Of a stretch of 64,000 bases of DNA, positions 35,858-45,066 are shown in pieces (position 1 is the stretch's first letter; every line of letters starts with the position of its first letter). This stretch comes from Pseudoalteromonas rubra (GTDB taxonomy: Bacteria; Pseudomonadota; Gammaproteobacteria; Enterobacterales; Alteromonadaceae): positions 62,001-126,000 of the forward strand of contig NZ_PNCJ01000016.1 of assembly GCF_005887115.1 (NCBI RefSeq), given 5' to 3'. Position numbers and translations under genes: made by a program. The notes beneath the pieces are model-generated. The model searched no databases, was not told the DNA's origin, and was given only the letters and a program-made list of their open reading frames with translations.

Positions 35858-37258
35858 ATGGGAAATGATGACCTCGACCGGAAAATGTATGTGTTAGATA
35901 CCAACGTACTCCTTCACGAACCCCTCGCTTTCTTTTCATTTCAGGAACACGACGTAGTAATCCCCATGACAGTTCTGGAAGAACTGGACCATATAAAAGA
36001 CAGAAAACGCGATGTCAGCAGCGATGCCAGGGTGGCCATTCGTAGTCTTGACGACGTGTTACGCAATGCATCACCTGAGCAAATGCTCGAAGGTGTTGCC
36101 TTGCCCAAAGTGCAGCGCGACACCCATAAACCCGCCAGCAGTGGCAAGCTCATTGTCATCAATGATCACTTGTACCCGGACAGCATCTCTGGATTACCTG
36201 GCAACGAAAACGACCACCGCATTATTAACTGCGCCATTCAGTTACAAAAGCAATACTCAGACAAAAAAGTGGTGCTGGTCACCAAAGACATCAACATGCG
36301 CCTGAAGGCCAAAGGTGCCGGTCTCAAGTTTGTCGAAGATTACCGCACCGATCAGTTGATCGACGACATTAACCTGCTGACCTCAGGGTATAACAAGTTT
36401 AGCGGCGACTTTTGGGCCAATGTAGGCGAGTGTCAGACCGAGCAACAGGGGCGTTATACCTTGCACCAGGTGCCCGCAAAACTGATGCCCGAAGTATTTG
36501 TTAATGAATACCTGATAGACGAGGGAGAGCACTTTGCTGCTCGTGTGACTGGGTATGACTCCGAGCATGTCACACTAAAAGACATCAGTGTAGAGCGTCT
36601 GATGCACCAGCAGGCCTGGGGTGTTTCTCCTAAGAATGTGTATCAGGGCATGGCACTTGATGCGCTGCTGGACCCCAACATTGAACTGGTGATCCTGACC
36701 GGTCCGGCGGGCTGCGGTAAAACCTTGCTGGCGCTGGCCAGTGCACTGGAGATGATCATCGAGAAGGGCGTGTATGACAAAGTGATTGTGACGCGAAATA
36801 CGCCGGAAATTGCGGAGAGCATCGGCTTTTTACCGGGCACGGAAGAAGAAAAAATGGCCCCATGGCTGGCTGCGATCACAGACACCCTGGAGGTACTGCA
36901 CAAACACGACGAGAGCCCCATTTCGAGTCGTAACTACATCATGGAAAAGGCCAACATTCAGTTTAAGTCTGTCAACTTTATGCGCGGGCGCAGTATTCAG
37001 AATGCGGTGGTGATCCTGGACGAAAGCCAGAATCTGACAGCCTCGCAGCTGAAAACCATTATTACCCGCTGTGGTGAAGGTACTAAACTTATTTGTACCG
37101 GCAACCTGGCCCAGATTGACAGTAACTACCTTACCCCGGTTACCTCAGGGCTGACCTATATTGTGGAGCGCTTTAAGGACTTTGAAGGCTCCGCCACCAT
37201 TAACCTCAATGGCGTGGTCAGAAGCCGTTTGGCCTCTTTTGCCGAGCAAAACTTATAG
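35858..37258 (+). CDS. PIN domain plus PhoH-type ATPase protein
   Basis: A 466-residue two-domain protein. An N-terminal PIN nuclease domain (about 8-145) opens with YVLDTNVLLHEP and has acidic residues in LEELDHIKD and VTKDINMR. The C-terminal PhoH ATPase (about 255-460) has Walker A GPAGCGKT at about 282-289 and Walker B VILDESQN. Related PIN-PhoH (PhoH2/YlaK-like) proteins are RNA helicase-ribonucleases. It is a single gene followed by a terminator. Confidence 0.92.
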   Translation: MGNDDLDRKMYVLDTNVLLHEPLAFFSFQEHDVVIPMTVLEELDHIKDRKRDVSSDARVAIRSLDDVLRNASPEQMLEGVALPKVQRDTHKPASSGKLIVINDHLYPDSISGLPGNENDHRIINCAIQLQKQYSDKKVVLVTKDINMRLKAKGAGLKFVEDYRTDQLIDDINLLTSGYNKFSGDFWANVGECQTEQQGRYTLHQVPAKLMPEVFVNEYLIDEGEHFAARVTGYDSEHVTLKDISVERLMHQQAWGVSPKNVYQGMALDALLDPNIELVILTGPAGCGKTLLALASALEMIIEKGVYDKVIVTRNTPEIAESIGFLPGTEEEKMAPWLAAITDTLEVLHKHDESPISSRNYIMEKANIQFKSVNFMRGRSIQNAVVILDESQNLTASQLKTIITRCGEGTKLICTGNLAQIDSNYLTPVTSGLTYIVERFKDFEGSATINLNGVVRSRLASFAEQNL

Positions 37259-37268
37259 CTAAACCAAC

Positions 37269-37297
37269 AGATCAGCCATGGATATGGCTGATCTTTT
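37269..37297 (+). terminator. Terminator after the PIN-PhoH gene
   Basis: AGATCAGCCAT pairs with ATGGCTGATCT around GGAT/AT and is followed by TTTTA. Confidence 0.75.
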
Positions 37298-37474
37298 ACC
37301 CCTCGCTATCTTGCTGATCTTTGGCTCGTCATGGTGTCGGTTCAATACCCGTTTCGCTATGTTTAACCCCGTTTCTTCGGTGAGACATGAGTCATGTTTG
37401 TATACAAAATTAACAATGATTACTGCTAAGATAAGGTGCCGAATTAAACATTAAAAAGGGTATAAGGACTTACT

Positions 37475-38098
37475 ATGGAAATAGCAAACTGGCTTGCGTT
37501 TTTATCTATTGCAGTGGTTGCGACGATAACGCCCGGCCCAGCTGTATTTTTAGTGGTTAGTCATTCTGTGACAGCTGGCTGGCGTCAGGCCTCTTATACC
37601 ATTGTGGGCAATGTCACCGGATTATTTGTGATGAGTTTGTGCTCCGTGTTGGGGGTTAGCGCGATCATTGTGAGTTCTTCATTGTTATTTTCCGTGGTAA
37701 AAGTATTAGGTGCTGCGTATTTACTGTATTTGGGTCTCAGACTTTGGCGCAAAGGGCTTGCCTATCCCAATGCTAAAAACACACAAAAGAGCGAAAAGAG
37801 CTATTTTGGACAGGGAATTCTCATTTCTCTGACTAACCCTAAAGCCATCGTATTCACAACGGCTTTGTTTCCTCAATTTGTGATGGCAGATCAGCCGCTG
37901 GCACCTCAGTTTATGATTCTGGTGTCCACTTTGCTGATCTGCTCGTTTATATGTCTCAGTTGTTATGCGAAGTGGGGAGAGAAGGTAACGAATAAGCTAT
38001 CAGATAAAGTGTTGTCAGCTATGTCCCGGTGTATTGGCCTTACCTTTATCGGCGCAGCTGCAGCCATGTGTTTATCTGTCCAGCGCAAAGGCTATTAG
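37475..38098 (+). CDS. LysE/RhtB-family amino acid exporter
   Basis: A 207-residue inner-membrane protein with about six hydrophobic segments. It has the family signature TPGPAVFLVVSHSVTAGW at about 20-37 and the KALLYLGLRLW-type segment (AAYLLYLGLRLWRKG) at about 78. Family members export amino acids such as homoserine, threonine or leucine. Substrate is unknown. ATAAGGA precedes ATG 37475. It is a single gene. Confidence 0.88.
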   Translation: MEIANWLAFLSIAVVATITPGPAVFLVVSHSVTAGWRQASYTIVGNVTGLFVMSLCSVLGVSAIIVSSSLLFSVVKVLGAAYLLYLGLRLWRKGLAYPNAKNTQKSEKSYFGQGILISLTNPKAIVFTTALFPQFVMADQPLAPQFMILVSTLLICSFICLSCYAKWGEKVTNKLSDKVLSAMSRCIGLTFIGAAAAMCLSVQRKGY

Positions 38099-38205
38099 AC
38101 GCTGATAAAACGGTTAGAGGCGCCCGGCAGGCACCATATCCACTTGAAAGATTAGTATGTGCTAGTTACTCTTGCTAAAACAAGGAACTAACATCGAGCC
38201 GCCGC

Positions 38206-41200
38206 GTGCCGGAATTTCTCCCTCTTAAGAACTACCGTAAGGCTATCAGCATTGCTTTGCTGGTGCCTATGCTGCTGGCGGTGGTGCTCTGTTTTCATCT
38301 ATATCAGATCAAACTTGAACGTCAATATCAGGTGTATCAGGCCCAGTTTTTTGTACTAGCAGGGCAAGTAGAGCAAGAAACGCTGGCCGCGCAAACCGTC
38401 ATAACCAGTATCCGCCATAGCCTGGCTGAGCCTATTCGCTACCAGCTGGATGAAAACTGGCAACAAAATATTCGTCAGCAGGCGGGGTACTTTTATCGGC
38501 AGCTTCCCGACAACGGAGGCGAAGTTGTCGGGCTGGGTAGGTTTGTTCCCACAGGCGCTCTTATTGAACAGTGGCAACAAGTAATGGCTTTGGGTCCAAG
38601 TTTTGATACTGCATTGGCACTGATTGATGAGCTCGAAGCCGTCGTATTTATTCAGGACAATGGCTTTGCTTTTGTGAAACGACGCGATACCAGCCAGAGC
38701 AACCTATTGACAGCCATAGTGGAGTCGCGTTTTACACCACAATTCAGTCAGGGAATTACAGCCACCAGTATGCCAACTCGAGTATTTGGCAAGCATTATT
38801 TTGCGCTAGGGCAGCGCCTGGCGAGTGGTTCTCTGTCACAGATACTGTTGATTTACGATGTGGATAAACTGGCTGGGCGATTACAACAGATGACATTTGG
38901 TGGAGGGGAGCTGGCGTTAAAGGGCACTCAGCCCGGTATAACGCTGGCTACCAGCAAAGGGTATAGGGAGTCCGAAACGGGACCTTCACACAATGATAAG
39001 CTACCTTGGGAAGGTGGTGTGCGATTTAGTTATCAGCCCCCAGCTCAGCCTTTTACACTGCGTTTTGTTCAAAGTGAAGCAAGCTTTTCTGCACCGGCTC
39101 GATATGAAGCATTACTTGAATTAGGTTTCCTGATCTTGTTCATTGTATCCACCTTTGCCGCATATGTATGGCTTAACGCTCAGGTCTTTATTCGTCCTCT
39201 TAAACATTTTGTAAAGTATCTGACCTACCAGGAAAATACCCCGGAAACGACAATGAATTATGCGGTCCCGAAAGACTGGCAGCCATGGTTTATTGAAATC
39301 AAACGGGTTGTTACACAAAAGCGCAATGCGTTACAGCAGTTGCAAAAAAATAATTCAAAGCTTGATGAACAGGTCCAGCAGCAGAAAAAAGCACTCTCGC
39401 GAAGCCTCGAAGCTAAGGAGCGCCAGGCAGCCTTACTGAAAACCGTACTAAATTCAGTGCCTGATCTGGTTTATTACAAGAACATCGATGGCTCTTTTAT
39501 TGGTTGTAATGAGGCGTTTGAGCGGTTTATCGGAGCAGAGCAGGTTGACTTGGTTGCGCGCGAACATCAGGAAGTGACCGAACGACATCTGGCCTTGCTG
39601 GACCTGGAACTTGCAATGAATCGCCAGGGGCAAAGCCTGACGGATACTTTGGTACTTGAGGGCAGCAGCTATTTAATCACGGTTTCTCCTTTGTATAACG
39701 ATCTGCGCAAGCGGATCGGCACCTTAGGGGTTGCCCGGGACATCAGTGAACAACAGCAGGCGCTGACCGCACTCAGGGCATCGGAGCAAAATTTTAAAGC
39801 CGCAATTGAATATGCGCCAAATGGTGTGATCTTGTTGTCTATTGACCGGCTGGTGTTAGAGCTCAATCGGACAGCGCGCAAATTATTCGATCGGGTAGAT
39901 ATTGGCAGCAGTCTGTACAGTGTGTTTGAAGATGCAGACGTTGAAGCGTTAAATGATGTACTGGATCACTGTCTACATGAGCGTCAAGGAGCCAGTGAAC
40001 TGAGTCTGGCTCAGCAAGATCCAAAACGCTGGCTGCACCTGAGTGTCTCTTTAGTCTGGGACAAGCAGAAAAACCCAAAATACTTCGTAATCCACGTGCA
40101 AAATGTCACGGCGCTTATTCGTGCCCGACTTGATGCTGAACGGGCCAATCACGCCAAAAGCCGTTTTATTGCCAATATCAGTCATGAGATCCGTACACCG
40201 ATTAATGCCATTCTGGGGCTGGTAAGTATCCTTAAGCCTGCATTGGATGCAGGGGAGGAGCAACAGAAGCTGGCGCAAATTGAAAGTGCTGCCCAGCAGC
40301 TATTGGCGATGCTAAACGACATCCTCAATTTTGCCCGGCTTGAAAGTGGGCAGGGAAAATCAAACAACCAGCCGTTTTGTATTGTTGAGCTTATCACCAA
40401 TTTGAGTAGCTTAATTACGCCTTTGAGCAGTGCCAAGCAGCTGGAATTTGAGGTAGAGGTTGATCCTTTTATCTGGCCCAGGTTAATTGGCGATGAGGCA
40501 CGTATAAAGCTCGTGCTGATGAACCTGCTGGGGAACGCAGTGAAGTTTACTGAGCATGGTCGGGTCGGGTTGACTATGTCTCTTCAGCAGGACAGCCATG
40601 GTCCGGCACAGGCTGTAAGGTTTTGTGTGTGGGATACGGGTCCGGGAATTAGTGAAGAAGATCAGGCGCGATTGTTCGATGCTTTTACTCAGGGTAATGA
40701 AAGTAGCTCACGCCCACATGAGGGGATTGGACTGGGGCTGGCGATAGTGAAGCAGGTTATTCAATTACTTGGAGGAGAAGTCACGCTTTCGAGCAAGCCA
40801 CAGGTAGGCAGCCGGTTTGAGTTTATTTTACGGTTAGAGCGAGCGGCACTCGATGATGATGACAATCGTAAATCTTTGTTTCTTATGTTGGAGCAGCAGG
40901 CACCTCTGCCTTACCTTGCTCATCAGGGCATACACCAGGGAGGCGAAGCAGAACTGAAGACACACTATACATCTGGCGCAGTGACATATCTGGCCTGTGA
41001 CAACGCAGAGCGTTTTCGCATGTTGAGTCAGACGGAGCTTGGACAGAATGTACACTGGCTGGTGCCTGATACCGATGCATTTACCAAGATACTTCCGGCA
41101 GAGTCTGATGTCATCAGGCTATCTGCGCCATTGTTTTACCAGAGCCTGAGTGTGTGTTCACTGGAAAGGTCGGTCACAGCGTTATCAGACACCGATACCT

Positions 41201-41913
41201 TAACGCCTTTGCTGTGCGTCGTGGTGGATGATAATCCGGTCAATCTGGATATTAGCAGAACTGTATTGGAGCAGCGTGGGGCAACTGTAATTGCGCTAAA
41301 CAATGCGGAGAATATAGTGACCATTTGTCAGAAGCTGCGCCCGGATGTGGTATTGATGGATCTTTATATGCCGAATATTGACGGCTATGAAGCCAGCAGG
41401 CAACTACGACGGCAGTTCAACAGTCAGGTACTGCCTATTGTTGCACTGACTGCGAACGCGCATGAGCAGGAAAAACAGCAAGCGATAGCGACTGGACTCA
41501 ATGGGTTTTTAGTGAAGCCGATCACACCCGCGGATCTGTGTGCGGCACTGCTGGAGTATGTACCGACGGGCGAGGTTGTGTTTGATTATCCGTTCGCACT
41601 GACACAAATGATGAATAAAGTGGCGCTGCTACGCACTATGCTAGAAAAGTTTGCTAAGCTTTGTGAAGAGTATATGACGAGTTTGCAGGGTGTTGAAAGT
41701 GCTACGGAACTGGTGAGCCTGGCACATACTATTAAAGGATCGGCTGCAGGTCTTGGTTTACGCCGTCTGGCAGATCTGGCGCGGCAATGCGAAGCGCTGG
41801 CAAAGCAAACGGATGAAGTAACTTTTGATCAATTATCTGAGCAGCTATGTGAGCAACTCTATACGGCTGTAGAACAAACTTTGTGTTTTATTTCGTTATG
41901 GCTAAAAGGATAA
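38206..41913 (+). CDS. Hybrid sensor histidine kinase with PAS, REC and Hpt domains
   Basis: A 1,235-residue membrane kinase. Order: transmembrane helix about 15-32, unassigned periplasmic sensor about 33-300, second helix about 302-323, coiled coil about 370-405, two PAS domains (about 415-520 and 530-645), HisKA with His660 in ISHEIRTP, and an ATPase domain with GLGLAIVKQ. A receiver domain with Asp1052 in VLMDLYMP and Hpt with His1174 in AHTIKGSA complete it. The layout resembles ArcB/BarA-type phosphorelays. The start GTG 38206 is uncertain because AAGGA lies too far upstream. It precedes a REC-GGDEF gene by 4 bases. Confidence 0.9.
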   Translation: MPEFLPLKNYRKAISIALLVPMLLAVVLCFHLYQIKLERQYQVYQAQFFVLAGQVEQETLAAQTVITSIRHSLAEPIRYQLDENWQQNIRQQAGYFYRQLPDNGGEVVGLGRFVPTGALIEQWQQVMALGPSFDTALALIDELEAVVFIQDNGFAFVKRRDTSQSNLLTAIVESRFTPQFSQGITATSMPTRVFGKHYFALGQRLASGSLSQILLIYDVDKLAGRLQQMTFGGGELALKGTQPGITLATSKGYRESETGPSHNDKLPWEGGVRFSYQPPAQPFTLRFVQSEASFSAPARYEALLELGFLILFIVSTFAAYVWLNAQVFIRPLKHFVKYLTYQENTPETTMNYAVPKDWQPWFIEIKRVVTQKRNALQQLQKNNSKLDEQVQQQKKALSRSLEAKERQAALLKTVLNSVPDLVYYKNIDGSFIGCNEAFERFIGAEQVDLVAREHQEVTERHLALLDLELAMNRQGQSLTDTLVLEGSSYLITVSPLYNDLRKRIGTLGVARDISEQQQALTALRASEQNFKAAIEYAPNGVILLSIDRLVLELNRTARKLFDRVDIGSSLYSVFEDADVEALNDVLDHCLHERQGASELSLAQQDPKRWLHLSVSLVWDKQKNPKYFVIHVQNVTALIRARLDAERANHAKSRFIANISHEIRTPINAILGLVSILKPALDAGEEQQKLAQIESAAQQLLAMLNDILNFARLESGQGKSNNQPFCIVELITNLSSLITPLSSAKQLEFEVEVDPFIWPRLIGDEARIKLVLMNLLGNAVKFTEHGRVGLTMSLQQDSHGPAQAVRFCVWDTGPGISEEDQARLFDAFTQGNESSSRPHEGIGLGLAIVKQVIQLLGGEVTLSSKPQVGSRFEFILRLERAALDDDDNRKSLFLMLEQQAPLPYLAHQGIHQGGEAELKTHYTSGAVTYLACDNAERFRMLSQTELGQNVHWLVPDTDAFTKILPAESDVIRLSAPLFYQSLSVCSLERSVTALSDTDTLTPLLCVVVDDNPVNLDISRTVLEQRGATVIALNNAENIVTICQKLRPDVVLMDLYMPNIDGYEASRQLRRQFNSQVLPIVALTANAHEQEKQQAIATGLNGFLVKPITPADLCAALLEYVPTGEVVFDYPFALTQMMNKVALLRTMLEKFAKLCEEYMTSLQGVESATELVSLAHTIKGSAAGLGLRRLADLARQCEALAKQTDEVTFDQLSEQLCEQLYTAVEQTLCFISLWLKG

Positions 41914-41917
41914 GAAA

Positions 41918-42820
41918 ATGCACAAATCGGCCCATATTCTGGTGTTAGACCCGGATCCCCTTAATCGGGTGGTACTACAAAATACTCTGGAAGAAACTTA
42001 CTTCGTAACGCTGAGTTCATCTCAGGAGCAGGCGCTGGGGTTACTGAAAACAAGCGGTATTGATCTGATCATCATGGACAATCAACAATTCAACGGCGCT
42101 ACAGAACCCTTTCTGCAAGCCTTGAAAGCAAATACAGAAACCGCACAGTTACCTGTTATTGTGATTTCCGCCAGTGCCAGTTTTTTGGATGAAGCAGACA
42201 GCCTTCAGCAAGGCGCGGTCGATTACATTACCAAGCCGTTTAACCCTAACATTGTGAAAGCCAGGGTAAAAATCCACCTCAGTAACAAACAGCGAAACGA
42301 TCAACTGTCTCAACAGGTTCTAATCGATAGTATGACGTCGCTGCCCAATCGCCGTGCACTGAATGAAACTTTAACAACTTACTGGCGACAGTGTGCGTCG
42401 GGCGTGCGGCCTTTGGCGGTGTTTGTGTTGGGGATCGATCATTTTGAGCGTTACAACCAGTTATTTGGTCATGCGAGTGGCGATGAATGCCTCTGTAAAA
42501 TTGCCCAAGTGGTCTCCGGTTTGATAACCAATATGGATGGGTTTACGGCGCGACACGATGGCGGACGTTTTGTTGCGTTACTGCGTGATATCAGCGAGGT
42601 GGAAGCGCTTGAAGTGTCCGAAGCGATGCACAAAGCAGTGGCAGCGTTAGCCATCCGGCATCCTGCGTCACCAACTTGCGCACATGTGACGGTGAGCGTG
42701 GGGATTTGTTATACCAAAGCCGATTTTACCAGAGACCACAACGAGCCGTTAGATCAGGCTGCCATGGCGCTTAATGATGCGCGTGAACGCCAGCAAAAAG
42801 CGGTATTGAATGTGGTGTAA
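41918..42820 (+). CDS. Response regulator with degenerate GGDEF domain
   Basis: A 300-residue protein in an operon with the hybrid kinase. The receiver domain (about 1-122) has phospho-acceptor Asp54 in LIIMDNQ and Lys in ITKPF. The second domain (about 135-295) has the GGDEF fold pattern DSMTSLPNRRAL and FVLGIDHFERYNQLFGHASGD. The signature loop reads RHDGGRF (residues 212-218) instead of R-Y-GGDEF, so the catalytic acidic residue is lost. It is probably not a diguanylate cyclase and may instead bind a partner. The kinase Hpt likely phosphorylates it. Confidence 0.85.
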   Translation: MHKSAHILVLDPDPLNRVVLQNTLEETYFVTLSSSQEQALGLLKTSGIDLIIMDNQQFNGATEPFLQALKANTETAQLPVIVISASASFLDEADSLQQGAVDYITKPFNPNIVKARVKIHLSNKQRNDQLSQQVLIDSMTSLPNRRALNETLTTYWRQCASGVRPLAVFVLGIDHFERYNQLFGHASGDECLCKIAQVVSGLITNMDGFTARHDGGRFVALLRDISEVEALEVSEAMHKAVAALAIRHPASPTCAHVTVSVGICYTKADFTRDHNEPLDQAAMALNDARERQQKAVLNVV

Positions 42821-42868
42821 CGGGTCCAGAGCAGCATACTCTGATCCCGTCAGGCTACAATCTACAGC

Positions 42869-43231
42869 CTATAGCAGGTGTGCCAGAGCTGTGTCACCAA
42901 AACCGACCAACTTATTATCTTTGAAAAGCAAAGGTGTGCACTCGTCTTTTGTAACAACGCCGTCGGAATGCTTGCTGTTGGTTGCAAAGTACAGTATCTG
43001 ATAAACCGTATCGTCTTTAGACACCATGTCTGTAAATTCAGGAGTCCCCAGTTTGCTCAGAACACGCTGATATTCAGTGCCCATTTTGAGTTGACTGATT
43101 TTTTCACGGTTCTGCTTTTGTTCTTTTTTCCAACTACTGTGACCATTGTATTCGCCATCCGTGACTGCGACTACACAGCCTGTCAGTGCGGTTGAACTTA
43201 ATAACGCAGTAGCAATTAGTAATTTTTTCAT
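42869..43231 (-). CDS. DUF3192-family lipoprotein
   Basis: A 120-residue lipoprotein with lipobox ALTGC (Cys19). The conserved stretch NREKISQLKMGTEYQRVLSKLGTPEF, with later VYQILYFAT and CTPLLFKDNKL, is that of DUF3192. These small envelope proteins resemble the BamE/SmpA fold (MGTEYQRVLSKLG). The role is unknown. It is convergent with the REC-GGDEF gene. Confidence 0.8.
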   Translation of the reverse strand: MKKLLIATALLSSTALTGCVVAVTDGEYNGHSSWKKEQKQNREKISQLKMGTEYQRVLSKLGTPEFTDMVSKDDTVYQILYFATNSKHSDGVVTKDECTPLLFKDNKLVGFGDTALAHLL

Positions 43232-43430
43232 TGTGATATCCCAGGCTTAGCCGTTTTTATTTTCTTTGATTTGAATACAGCAAAGAGTTTGCCAGTTTTT
43301 AAGTTATTATAAATCAATATCTTATGGTTTTCGATAAGGAGGTGATAATTATGAAATGCTATATTTTGAATGAATTAACCAATAGTTGGTTAAAAGCACG
43401 AACTTATCACCATACACCCATACACAGACT

Positions 43431-43560
43431 GTCATCCCGCACTTGATGCAGGAGATACTTAAAGGCGACTCAGGAGTGATGCCAATGACACCCATTCCCG
43501 CATACGCCGGCCATCATCCCGCACTTGATTCGGGAACAGCTTAGAGGCGAATCAGGAGCA
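43431..43560. repeat. Two copies of a REP-like hairpin repeat
   Basis: Copy one begins GTCATCCCGCACTTGATGC at 43431 and copy two CATCCCGCACTTGATTCGGG at 43514. Each is followed by a related AGGCGA(C/A)TCAGGAG segment. The same unit occurs at 52.5-52.9 kb. CCCGCA and TGCGGG pair to form a hairpin. Confidence 0.7.
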
Positions 43561-43566
43561 ACACTA

Positions 43567-44514
43567 TTACACCAGTCGGTTGTGCTCACGCCCCTGTAAA
43601 AAGCTATCAATATTCTTGGCAATACCCTGGATCAGGCGAGTGATAGACTCCTGACTGGCCCAGGCCGTGTGTGGGGTCAGTAACAAGTTATTACCCTGAT
43701 ACTGCACCAGCGGGTTATCCGCTGCCGCCGGTTCTACGCTGAGTACATCCACCCCGGCTCCGAGTAGCTGCTGGTTAGCCAGCGCATCCGCCAGTGCCTG
43801 TTCATTGACAATGCCACCGCGTGCCGTATTCAGCAAGATGGCATGCGCCGGAAGCAGCGCCAGTGTGTCGGCATCGAATAAGTCGCGGGTGGTGTCGGTC
43901 AAAGGGCAATGAATAGAGACAATATCGGCACTACGCAGCGCTTGGGTAAATTCAACGCGTTCGGCACGTACCGTCTCTTGCCCCGGGCGCTCTGCAATCA
44001 CGACTTCGGCCCCAAAGGCGCTGGCGACTTTAGCAACCGCCTGGCCAAGGTTACCATAGCCGACTATCACAAAGCGTTTGCCCGACAAATCATGGATAGG
44101 GTAGTCCAGACGGCAGAACAGTTCGCTGCGTTGCCAGGCACCATTGGCACAATCCTGTGCGTAGCGATGAATATTACTCATTAAATTGCCAAGCAGGGTA
44201 AAAGTGTGCAAAACCACAGATGGCGTAGAATAGCCAGCCACATTAGTCACTGCGATATTGTGGGCACGCGCCGCCTCCAGGTCGATATTATTGGTGCCGG
44301 TTGCGGCTACACAGATCAATCTGAGATTGGGCAGCTGGCTCAGTGTATCGGCATTGAGCACCACCTTGTTGGTCACCACCACCTCTGCGCTCTGTATACG
44401 TGACATCAGCTGTTCAGCTGAGGTGGTATCGTACTCTGTGACTGTGCCAAATTTTCTTAGCGGGTTCAGGTTAACACCCGCCAGCGTGGCGGCATCTAAA
44501 ACAACAATATTCAT
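43567..44514 (-). CDS. D-2-hydroxyacid dehydrogenase (glycerate dehydrogenase-like)
   Basis: ATG 44514 begins the family start MNIVVLDAATL, giving 315 residues. The NAD-binding domain has VIVGYGNLGQAVA (GxGxxG) in the middle. The catalytic set is Arg in LNTARGGIVNE, Glu in VLSVEP and His in LTPHTAWAS. The enzyme reduces a 2-keto acid such as hydroxypyruvate; the exact substrate cannot be told. It is a single gene, divergent from the MerR-permease pair. Confidence 0.9.
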   Translation of the reverse strand: MNIVVLDAATLAGVNLNPLRKFGTVTEYDTTSAEQLMSRIQSAEVVVTNKVVLNADTLSQLPNLRLICVAATGTNNIDLEAARAHNIAVTNVAGYSTPSVVLHTFTLLGNLMSNIHRYAQDCANGAWQRSELFCRLDYPIHDLSGKRFVIVGYGNLGQAVAKVASAFGAEVVIAERPGQETVRAERVEFTQALRSADIVSIHCPLTDTTRDLFDADTLALLPAHAILLNTARGGIVNEQALADALANQQLLGAGVDVLSVEPAAADNPLVQYQGNNLLLTPHTAWASQESITRLIQGIAKNIDSFLQGREHNRLV

Positions 44515-44586
44515 GGTGAGCAAACATTCCTTACTAACAGATGGCGCCGAGTGTATCATTTTTATTGCCAAAGTTTATCTTTGTGC

Positions 44587-44618
44587 TTGACCTTGAACTC
44601 AACTCTAAGGTTTATACT
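44587..44618 (+). promoter_or_regulatory. MerR-type promoter of the MerR-permease operon
   Basis: TTGACC (44587-44592) and TATACT (44613-44618) are separated by 20 bases. The spacer has an imperfect dyad, ACCTTGAACTC/ACTCTAAGGT. This layout is that of metal-responsive MerR regulators, so the operon is likely autoregulated. Confidence 0.7.
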
Positions 44619-44652
44619 GTGATCAGATTCACAAAGGACGGCAAAACTGACT

Positions 44653-45066
44653 ATGTACAAGATTGGCCATATTGCAAAACAATTGAATGTGTCTACCGAC
44701 ACACTGCGTTATTATGAGCGTCAGGGTCTGTTGCAGGCCAGTGTTCGCAGCCCGGCAGGTTACCGGTTATATGACGATAGCGCGCTTGAGCAGATGCGTT
44801 TTATTGTGCGGGCAAAGGCGGTGGGCTTCAGTCTTAAAGATATTCAGGAACTGCTGACCATTAAAATTGATAAACACAATCACAGCTGTGAAGAAGTGAA
44901 ATCACTGACGTTACAGAAGCTGACACAAACCCGGCAAAGAATTGAAGAGTTACTGAAATTCGAGCGCTCACTGAGCGTGCTGGCCGAACGGTGTTGTGGC
45001 GGCGAAGAAAGTGCTGATGATTGTTCCATTTTGACCGCGTTGGAGGATGTAGATGGCTCTGCTTGA
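44653..45066 (+). CDS. MerR-family metal-responsive regulator (ZntR-like)
   Basis: A 137-residue regulator with a winged helix (YKIGHIAKQLNVSTDTLRYYERQGLL) and a dimerisation helix. It has a C-terminal metal loop CCGGEESADDC (about 113-123) as in ZntR/CadR-type proteins, plus a Cys in NHSCEEV. It should sense Zn, Cd or Pb, or Cu, and activate the overlapping permease gene. The stop lies inside the start of the permease (14-base overlap). Confidence 0.88.
   Translation: MYKIGHIAKQLNVSTDTLRYYERQGLLQASVRSPAGYRLYDDSALEQMRFIVRAKAVGFSLKDIQELLTIKIDKHNHSCEEVKSLTLQKLTQTRQRIEELLKFERSLSVLAERCCGGEESADDCSILTALEDVDGSA

Noticed and set aside
43431..43560. CRISPR array
   Set aside because: Repeat spacing is irregular, the copies are few and imperfect, and no cas genes are in the window.
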